NCBI RefSeq assembly: GCF_009498525.1 | Contig: NZ_QSNT01000003.1 | Span: 451,977 to 515,976, forward strand | Direction: 5' to 3' | From: Rhizobium sp. ICMP 5592 | GTDB lineage: Bacteria > Pseudomonadota > Alphaproteobacteria > Rhizobiales > Rhizobiaceae | DNA: 64,000 bases | Shown: one piece after another, positions 58,580-64,000 of the stretch | How the letters are laid out: each line of letters begins with the position of its first letter | Position numbering within the stretch: the stretch's first letter is position 1 | Made by a program: the position numbers and the translations under genes | Notes under the pieces: model-generated | The model's input: the letters and a program-made list of their open reading frames with translations, nothing else | Told to the model about the DNA's origin: nothing | Databases searched by the model: none

Positions 58580-59971
58580 ATGTCGCTCAGCCTGTCGGTT
58601 CAAAATCCCATGCCCCCAATCTACCGCAAATCCAAGCTCCTCCGCCGCTCTCGTGTATTCTGGGGTTCGATCCATCTGTGGCGGCCGCGATTGGTTTTCT
58701 GGACGGGAGCTTTGGCGATCGGGGTGATCAGCGTCAGCTTTGCCAAGCTGGCCGATCTGGCGCAGCGCGCCTTTGCCGGGGTGACGAGTTCCGGGGAGTG
58801 GACCTGGTTGCTACCGCTTGTGCTGACGCCGCTTGGCTTCGTGCTCTCCGCCTATCTCGCCACAACCTTGTTTCCCAATGCGCAAGGCAGTGGCATTCCG
58901 CAGGCGATCGCGGCGCGGCACCTGCATCATGACGAGGACCGCACCAAGCTGCTGTCGCTTCGTCTGGCCTTCGGAAAGATCGTGCTGACCATACTCGGCC
59001 TCTTCTGCGGCGCCTCGATCGGCCGCGAGGGACCGACGGTGCAGGTGGGCGCGTCCTTCATGCTGGCGGTTGCCCGCTTCAGCGGCATGGCGCAGGCGAA
59101 GGGACTAATCCTTGCCGGCTCGGCGGCAGGCATCGCGGCGGCCTTCAACACACCGCTCGCCGGCATCGTCTTCGCCATCGAGGAGATGAGCCGTACCTAT
59201 GAATCCCGCGCCAACGGCCTGGTGCTGACGGCCGTTATCCTCTCGGGCCTTGCGGCTCTCGGGCTCTCCGGCAGCTATAACTATTTCGGCACGGCCGACG
59301 CCGCGCCGGTAGCGCTTGTCGACTGGGCGCTGGTCCTGATCTGCGGTGTCGGCGGCGGCGCGCTTGGGGCGACCTTCAGCGGCTTTGCGCTCTATGCCGG
59401 AATCCGCATCCGGCGCTGGGCGCAGCCGCAGCCTCTCAAGCGCATGCTGATGCTCGCGGGCTGCTGCGGCCTTCTGGTCGCCGCTATCGGCGTCTCCTCC
59501 GGCGGCAATACGTTTGGCACCGGCTACGAACAGGCGCGCGGCGCAGTCGAAGGACATGCCCTGCCGCTGCTCTTCTTCGTTGAAAAGCTGCTTGCAAGCT
59601 TCCTGTCGATGATCTCGGGCATTCCCGGCGGTATCTTCGCGCCGTCACTCGCTGTCGGCGCTGGCCTCGGCAGCACGGTCGGCACGCTGATCGGCGGCAG
59701 CATAGCCCTTGCGGCAATCCTCGGCATGGCAGGCTATTTCGCCGGCGTCGTGCAGGCGCCGATGACCGCCTTCGTCATCATATTGGAAATGACCGGCGAC
59801 CATCAGGCGGTCATCCCGATCATGGCGGTGTCGATGATCGGCTATGTCACCTCGCGCCTGCTATCGCGCGAGCCGCTCTATCACGGCCTGTCGCGCGTCT
59901 TCATCGCGGCGGCGATCCGGGCGCGGCGGGCAATTGAGAAAGAGGCGGGCGAAGAACACGCCGCGCATTGA
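58580..59971 (+). CDS. clcA: ClC-type chloride/proton exchanger
   Basis: This 463-residue protein starts at ATG 58580; a GTG at 58574 is in frame but not preferred. It is a membrane protein with 18 helical segments and the ClC selectivity motifs GSGIP (103-107), GREGP with the gating Glu150, and GGIFAPS, plus the inner proton glutamate in FAIEEMSRTY. Both glutamates mark a chloride/proton exchanger and not a channel, as in E. coli ClcA. There is no cytoplasmic CBS domain. It is followed 4 bp later by the convergent Rrf2 gene. Confidence 0.92.
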   Translation: MSLSLSVQNPMPPIYRKSKLLRRSRVFWGSIHLWRPRLVFWTGALAIGVISVSFAKLADLAQRAFAGVTSSGEWTWLLPLVLTPLGFVLSAYLATTLFPNAQGSGIPQAIAARHLHHDEDRTKLLSLRLAFGKIVLTILGLFCGASIGREGPTVQVGASFMLAVARFSGMAQAKGLILAGSAAGIAAAFNTPLAGIVFAIEEMSRTYESRANGLVLTAVILSGLAALGLSGSYNYFGTADAAPVALVDWALVLICGVGGGALGATFSGFALYAGIRIRRWAQPQPLKRMLMLAGCCGLLVAAIGVSSGGNTFGTGYEQARGAVEGHALPLLFFVEKLLASFLSMISGIPGGIFAPSLAVGAGLGSTVGTLIGGSIALAAILGMAGYFAGVVQAPMTAFVIILEMTGDHQAVIPIMAVSMIGYVTSRLLSREPLYHGLSRVFIAAAIRARRAIEKEAGEEHAAH

Positions 59972-59974
59972 GGC

Positions 59975-60421
59975 CTACGCCAAGAGCCGAGTGACTTCCG
60001 CGCCATCCGGCAGCGCCGCCGCGTCGGCAATAGTGGTCGAGAACAGAACCTTGCGGGTGGCGTCGGCGACCCTTGCAAAGACATGGCGGATTTCGCAGGT
60101 CTGCTCGCCGTCACAATCCTCGCAACGGCGATAGGCGGTGATGGAAAGACAGGGCAATGGCGCGATCGGACCGTCGATGATGCGCAGGATCTCGCCGAAG
60201 GTGATCTCCTCGGCCGGCTTGCGCAAGAGATAGCCGCCCTGCTTGCCGCGGCGGCTGATGACGATACCCTGATGCTTCAGGTCGAGCAGGATCTGTTCCA
60301 GGAATTTCTTGGGGATTTTCTGTTGCGCGGCAATGTCGGAAATCATCATCGGATCGCCCGCTTCGGCCTGAGCCAGAGCAGATAGCGCCCGCAACGCGTA
60401 TTTTGCTTTTTGAGTGATCAT
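59975..60421 (-). CDS. Rrf2-family regulator with four cysteines (IscR/RirA/CymR type)
   Basis: This 148-residue protein starts at ATG 60421 (MITQKAKYALRALSALA, the Rrf2 start); the longer frame to 60484 is not used. The HTH is ISDIAAQQKIPKKFLEQILLDLKHQGIV with the wing SRRGKQGGYLL. Cys91, Cys100, Cys103 and Cys109 may bind an iron-sulfur cluster. It is divergent from cysH, so control of sulfate reduction is likely, as with CymR or IscR relatives in other bacteria. Related inverted repeats at 60580 and 60670 may be its binding sites. Confidence 0.85.
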   Translation of the reverse strand: MITQKAKYALRALSALAQAEAGDPMMISDIAAQQKIPKKFLEQILLDLKHQGIVISRRGKQGGYLLRKPAEEITFGEILRIIDGPIAPLPCLSITAYRRCEDCDGEQTCEIRHVFARVADATRKVLFSTTIADAAALPDGAEVTRLLA

Positions 60422-60579
60422 TTCGAACCGCTTACACACACATACGATGCGCTCACCCGATACATCGGCCGCATCGTTTCGCAACTCTTAGACACTTGGC
60501 CGGCCCCGCTCCGCTTCAAGCACGCGGATTGCGGAAAGTCTGAAGCGCCAGCAACCCAGCCTTGTTTTTAAGTCTTCTT

Positions 60580-60593
60580 ACTATGCCCATAGT
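60580..60593. promoter_or_regulatory. Candidate Rrf2 operator 1
   Basis: ACTATG-CC-CATAGT, a perfect inverted repeat with a two-base centre. A related site ACTAT-TTC-TATAG lies at 60670-60682, overlapping the -10 region of the cysH promoter candidate. Confidence 0.45.
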
Positions 60594-60647
60594 TTAGCGC
60601 ATAATTTGGCATTCCGCATCTTTTTGGACATCACTTCCGATTTCCGT

Positions 60648-60682
60648 TTGACAAGCCGCGTGTAACTCTACTATTTCTATAG
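60648..60682 (+). promoter_or_regulatory. Candidate cysH promoter with Rrf2 operator 2
   Basis: TTGACA (60648-60653), a 17-bp spacer and CTATTT (60671-60676). The inverted repeat ACTATTTCTATAG (60670-60682) covers the -10, as expected for repression by the divergent Rrf2 protein. Transcription from here would give a leader of about 220 nt before cysH. Confidence 0.45.
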
Positions 60683-60754
60683 ACATTAAAGCAAGCGCTT
60701 AGATATGACTAGTCTTATCAGCGCCTCCCTGCTGGCCCGCTTCAGAGGGCAAAA

Positions 60755-60788
60755 CGCCTTGGTTAACAGCCGAGGCGGTTGCTTTTTC
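60755..60788 (+). terminator. Hairpin with T-run in the cysH leader
   Basis: CGCCTTGG / CCGAGGCG (one G-T pair) with a 7-nt loop, then GTTGCTTTTTC. It has the form of an intrinsic terminator 120 bp before cysH. It could be an attenuator, or the 3' end of a small RNA starting near 60683. Confidence 0.5.
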
Positions 60789-60907
60789 GTATGGGCGCGG
60801 CTTCATGGAGATATTTGCTCCCTATCCCCTTGCTTTCGAAATCCGTTTTTCTGTCCGCTGCCCGCACAAGCTGCGATACTCCCGGCAATATCAGGACAGG
60901 ATTCCCT

Positions 60908-61645
60908 ATGACTGCCATCAATCTCATCGAAGAAGCCGGGACACTGAACAGCCGGTTGGCGGCGCTTGACCTTGCTGGCCGCCTGTCGCTGGTCGCCGGC
61001 CTTGGCGGCCGCGCCGTATTTACGACCTCCCTCGGGATCGAAGACCAGGTCATCACCGCCGAGATCGGTAATCATCGCCTGCCGATCGATGTCGTGACGC
61101 TGCAGACCGGCCGCCTTTTCCCCGAGACCCTGGCGCTGATCGACGAGACGGAAAGCCAATACGACATCCATATCAATCGCTATGAGCCGGAGCAGGCCGA
61201 CATCGATGCCTATGCGGCAAAGTATGGCCTCAACGGCTTCTACGAGAGCGTCGAAGCTCGGCATGCCTGTTGTGGCGTGCGCAAGCTGAAGCCGCTTGCG
61301 CGCGCTCTTTCCGGCGCCACGATCTGGGTCACCGGCCTGCGCCGCGGCCAGTCGAACAATCGCGCCGACACGCCGTTTGCGGAATACGATCCGGAGCGCA
61401 ATCTCATCAAGGTCAATCCGCTTGCCGACTGGGATATCGACGTGATCCGCGCCTTTGTCGCCGACAATAGTGTGCCGGTGAACCCGCTGCACCAACGCGG
61501 CTATCCCTCGATCGGCTGCGAGCCCTGCACCCGCGCCATCAAGCCGGGCGAGCCTGAGCGGGCCGGCCGCTGGTGGTGGGAAAACGACGAGAAGCGCGAA
61601 TGCGGCCTGCATGTTGCGGAAGAAGCCGTCGCCGCCGCGCAATGA
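60908..61645 (+). CDS. cysH: Assimilatory adenylyl-sulfate (APS) reductase
   Basis: This 245-residue protein starts at ATG 60908, behind AGGA. It reduces adenylyl sulfate to sulfite with thioredoxin. The cysteines Cys121-Cys122 and Cys204-x2-Cys207 form the [4Fe-4S] site of APS reductases (bacterial PAPS reductases lack them), and Cys232 in KRECGLH is the catalytic thiol. Thus APS and not PAPS is the likely substrate, as in S. meliloti. It is the first gene of cysH-cysD-cysN, divergent from the Rrf2 regulator. Confidence 0.93.
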   Translation: MTAINLIEEAGTLNSRLAALDLAGRLSLVAGLGGRAVFTTSLGIEDQVITAEIGNHRLPIDVVTLQTGRLFPETLALIDETESQYDIHINRYEPEQADIDAYAAKYGLNGFYESVEARHACCGVRKLKPLARALSGATIWVTGLRRGQSNNRADTPFAEYDPERNLIKVNPLADWDIDVIRAFVADNSVPVNPLHQRGYPSIGCEPCTRAIKPGEPERAGRWWWENDEKRECGLHVAEEAVAAAQ

Positions 61646-61778
61646 CATACCCCGCCGGTTCCCGGCATCGGTTCAAGGCGCGGTTATCACTGCCGCCAAA
61701 CCTACCGGGACCCAAAGCATCCTATTCTTTCCGGCCAACCTTCCGGCCGGGACAAATGATTAAGTTCTGGAGTTGAAA

Positions 61779-62732
61779 ATGCCCGATAGCCGTCCGGATA
61801 CGGAACTCTCCAATCCGCAAAGCACCAAGTCGCCGCTCGACCCGCACCTGAAGGCGCTGGAAAACGAATCCATCCATATTTTCCGCGAGGTGGCGGCCGA
61901 ATTCGAGCGTCCGGTGATGCTTTATTCGATCGGCAAGGATTCCTCCGTGCTGCTGCATTTGGCGCGCAAGGCCTTCTATCCCGGCCGGGTGCCCTTCCCG
62001 CTCCTGCATGTGAACACCGGCTGGAAATTCGCCGAAATGATCACCTTCCGAGACGAGATCGTGAAGAAATACGATCTCGACCTGATCGAGCACATCAACC
62101 CGCGCGGCAAGGCCGAGAACATTACCCCGTTCACCCATGGCTCGGTGCTCTACACCGACATCATGAAGACGGAAGGATTGCGCCAGGCGCTCGATGCCGG
62201 CCAGTTCGACGCCGCTTTCGGTGGCGCCCGCCGCGACGAAGAAGCATCCCGCGCCAAGGAACGCATCTACTCCTTCCGCACGCCGGACCATCGCTGGGAT
62301 CCGCGCAACCAGCGCCCGGAACTCTGGAACGTCTATAACGGCCAGATCCGCAAGGGCGAGAGCGTGCGCGTCTTCCCGCTGTCGAACTGGACCGAAGTCG
62401 ACATCTGGCGCTACATCCAGGCGGAAAACATTCCGATCGTGCCGCTCTATTTTGCCGAAAAGCGCCCGATCGTCGAACGCGACGGCATGATGATCCTGGC
62501 CGCCGATCCACGGCTGGAGCTGCTGCCTGACGAAGTCAAGCGCGAGGAGCTTATCCGTTTCCGCACGCTCGGCTGCTTCCCGCTGACGGGTGCGATCCGC
62601 TCCACCGCCACCACCCTTGAAGACGTTATCGCAGAGCTGGAAATCGCCACGGTTTCCGAACGACAGGGCCGCGCCATCGATCGCGACCAGTCCGGCTCCA
62701 TGGAAAAAAAGAAGCGCGAAGGATATTTCTGA
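61779..62732 (+). CDS. cysD: Sulfate adenylyltransferase subunit 2
   Basis: This 317-residue protein starts at ATG 61779, seven bases after GGAG. The ATP pyrophosphatase loop is SIGKDSS (residues 50-56). With the GTPase CysN it makes APS from sulfate and ATP. The C-terminal end EKKKREGYF is conserved in CysD. It lies 133 bp after cysH; the gap has no strong terminator. The cysN ATG follows its stop directly. Confidence 0.95.
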   Translation: MPDSRPDTELSNPQSTKSPLDPHLKALENESIHIFREVAAEFERPVMLYSIGKDSSVLLHLARKAFYPGRVPFPLLHVNTGWKFAEMITFRDEIVKKYDLDLIEHINPRGKAENITPFTHGSVLYTDIMKTEGLRQALDAGQFDAAFGGARRDEEASRAKERIYSFRTPDHRWDPRNQRPELWNVYNGQIRKGESVRVFPLSNWTEVDIWRYIQAENIPIVPLYFAEKRPIVERDGMMILAADPRLELLPDEVKREELIRFRTLGCFPLTGAIRSTATTLEDVIAELEIATVSERQGRAIDRDQSGSMEKKKREGYF

Positions 62733-62733
62733 G

Positions 62734-64000
62734 ATGACCGCAGCCGTAACCGCAAACGTCGTCACCTTACCCGCAGTCGAGCCCCTCAAGGCTGTGCGCG
62801 ATACGCGTCCGCTTCGCCTGATCACCTGCGGCAGCGTTGACGACGGCAAATCCACGCTGATCGGCCGCCTGCTTTGGGACACCAAGGCCGTCAAGGAAGA
62901 CCAGGCCGCCACGCTACAGCGCGATTCCACCGGCAAGCAGAACGATCTCGGCCTGCCCGACTTCGCGCTGCTGCTCGACGGCCTGCAGGCCGAGCGCGAA
63001 CAGGGCATCACCATCGATGTCGCCTATCGCTATTTCTCGACCGACAACCGCTCCTTCATCGTCGCCGACACGCCCGGCCACGAGCAGTACACCCGCAACA
63101 TGGCGACCGGCGCGTCCACCGCCGATCTCGCCATCCTGCTCATCGACGCGCGCCTGGGCATTCTCGAGCAGACGCGCCGCCACGCGACGATCGCCTCGCT
63201 GCTCGGCATCAAGCAGTTCGTGCTCGCCGTCAACAAGATCGACCTGACGAATTACGACCGCGCTGGCTTTGAGAAGATCGCACACGATTTCCGCGAATTC
63301 GCGCTGTCGCTCGGCGTCAAGCAGATCACCGCCATTCCTATGTCGGCGCTGAAGGGCGAAAACGTCGTCTATTCCGGCCAGGCTGCCATGCCCTGGTACA
63401 ATGGCCCGACGCTGGTCGAGACGCTGGAGCTTGCCACCGTGCGCTCGGCTCAGTCCGTCGGCTTCCGCCTCTCCGTACAGCGCGTGTCGCGCCCCGGCGA
63501 AAGTTTCCGCGGCTATCAGGGCACGGTTGCCGGCGGCTCGGTGAAGCCGGGCGACAGCGTCATGATCCTGCCGTCGGGCATGGTCGCCAATGTCTCGAAG
63601 ATCGTCACCTTCGATCTCGTGCGCAATGCCGCCGTTGCCGGCGATGCGATCACGCTCGTGCTCGACCGTCAGGTGGACGTATCGCGCGGCGACATGATCG
63701 TCGCCATCGACAGCCAGCCGCAATCGGGCCTTGCCTTCGACGCGCAGATCGTTGCGCTGCAACCGGAAGGTATCGAGCCCGGCAAGCGCTACTGGTTGAA
63801 GAGCGGCAGCCGTCGCCAGCGCGTGCAGGTGCAGCCGATCGCGCAGCTCGAGCTGAAGACCGGTGCCTGGGCGCCGGCGCAAGCCCTGTGGATGAACGCC
63901 ATCGGCAAGGTCCGCCTTTCGTTCGACGAAGCTGCCGTCTTCGATCCTTACGATCAGAACCGTTCGACCGGCTCCTTCATCCTGATCGATCCGGACAGCA
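62734..64000 (+). CDS. cysN: Sulfate adenylyltransferase subunit 1, N-terminal part (runs off the window)
   Basis: The first 422 codons are present from ATG 62734, with AAGGATAT as ribosome site. It is a translation-factor-like GTPase: P-loop GSVDDGKS (residues 33-40), DTPGHEQY and NKIDLTNYD. The following domains are beta-barrels as in EF-Tu. GTP hydrolysis drives APS synthesis with CysD. In many bacteria the protein ends with a fused APS kinase (CysC); the window ends before that can be seen. Confidence 0.94.
   Translation, partial: MTAAVTANVVTLPAVEPLKAVRDTRPLRLITCGSVDDGKSTLIGRLLWDTKAVKEDQAATLQRDSTGKQNDLGLPDFALLLDGLQAEREQGITIDVAYRYFSTDNRSFIVADTPGHEQYTRNMATGASTADLAILLIDARLGILEQTRRHATIASLLGIKQFVLAVNKIDLTNYDRAGFEKIAHDFREFALSLGVKQITAIPMSALKGENVVYSGQAAMPWYNGPTLVETLELATVRSAQSVGFRLSVQRVSRPGESFRGYQGTVAGGSVKPGDSVMILPSGMVANVSKIVTFDLVRNAAVAGDAITLVLDRQVDVSRGDMIVAIDSQPQSGLAFDAQIVALQPEGIEPGKRYWLKSGSRRQRVQVQPIAQLELKTGAWAPAQALWMNAIGKVRLSFDEAAVFDPYDQNRSTGSFILIDPDS

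Larger units (their letters stand above)
60422..60907. other. Long regulatory gap between the Rrf2 and cysH genes
   Basis: A 486-bp stretch without a supported gene; the 68-codon frame at 60705-60911 has no ribosome site or family and is rejected. It holds two related inverted repeats (60580-60593 and 60670-60682), TTGACA at 60648-60653 with a -10-like CTATTT 17 bp later, and a hairpin followed by a T-run at 60755-60788. The length and the hairpin suggest a long leader on cysH or a small RNA. Confidence 0.6.

Noticed and set aside
60422..60907. SAM or other sulfur-related riboswitch before cysH
   Set aside because: I could not trace the conserved pseudoknot or core of a known class; only a terminator-like hairpin is visible. 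A covariance-model scan would decide.
60705..60911. 68-codon frame in the cysH leader
   Set aside because: No ribosome site or family; it passes through the hairpin and T-run and overlaps the cysH start.
1..64000. Transposases, phage genes, CRISPR arrays, tRNA or rRNA genes
   Set aside because: None recognised on reading both strands; the only repeats are the RIME-like pair, the gene-junction duplicate and the coding minisatellite.

Overview
The window is a high-GC, densely coded stretch of an alphaproteobacterial genome. It is most like the Rhizobiaceae (Rhizobium, Agrobacterium or Sinorhizobium). The support is a class 3 Rhizobium-type asparaginase, the TIGR03808 twin-arginine repeat protein, a betIBA cluster, a divergent ohr/ohrR pair, and two copies of a RIME-like intergenic palindromic element (14006-14122 and 56019-56138). 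I see no rRNA, tRNA, transposase, phage gene or CRISPR array. The window opens inside an MFS transporter gene and closes inside cysN.

Layout. 1-4800: an MFS gene end, then a four-gene cassette (LysR, MFS, cyclophilin-like Tat protein, Tat alpha/beta hydrolase). The cassette lies between two diverged copies of one MFS/DUF1488 convergent gene junction, so it looks inserted. 4800-10400: a 40-residue membrane protein, GNAT acetyltransferase, branched-chain aminotransferase, zinc alcohol dehydrogenase, trans-aconitate methyltransferase and a stand-alone zwf. 10400-20400: a metallophosphoesterase, a small helical protein, a HerA-like ATPase, a two-domain VOC protein, a DUF899/MarR divergent pair, a RES/Xre toxin-antitoxin pair, ohr/ohrR and two L,D-transpeptidases. 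20400-24000: methylmalonyl-CoA mutase, small and large subunits. 24000-30700: an unknown protein, a Tat-exported hydrolase with a pentapeptide-repeat linker, an ATP-dependent DNA ligase with its MBL exonuclease and a nitrilase-fold hydrolase, then the TIGR03808 protein behind a sigma-54-type promoter.

30700-41060 is one minus-strand operon for leucine/isovalerate breakdown (liuA, liuB, ridA, liuD, liuE, liuC), led by a 1157-residue indolepyruvate ferredoxin oxidoreductase family protein. 41300-50700 holds two GSTs, LysR, DeoR and COG2345-type regulators, an asparaginase, an MFS exporter and a quinone oxidoreductase. 50700-60500 holds an EAL-CBS-GGDEF protein, an orphan ParD, an HdeD-like protein, betI-betB-betA for choline to glycine betaine, a ParE-type toxin-antitoxin pair and a ClC chloride/proton exchanger. 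60000-64000 is the assimilatory sulfate cluster cysH-cysD-cysN with a divergent Rrf2 regulator.

How the genes work together. The main themes are carbon-acid catabolism (leucine to acetoacetate plus acetyl-CoA; methylmalonyl-CoA to succinyl-CoA), osmoprotection (choline oxidation), peroxide defence, cell-wall cross-linking and sulfur assimilation. Several divergent regulator/target pairs carry visible palindromic operators (ohr/ohrR, MarR/DUF899, betI, the COG2345 regulator/MFS, the DeoR gene). Two regulator genes have sigma-70-like promoters placed so that transcription should start at the start codon, which suggests leaderless mRNAs.
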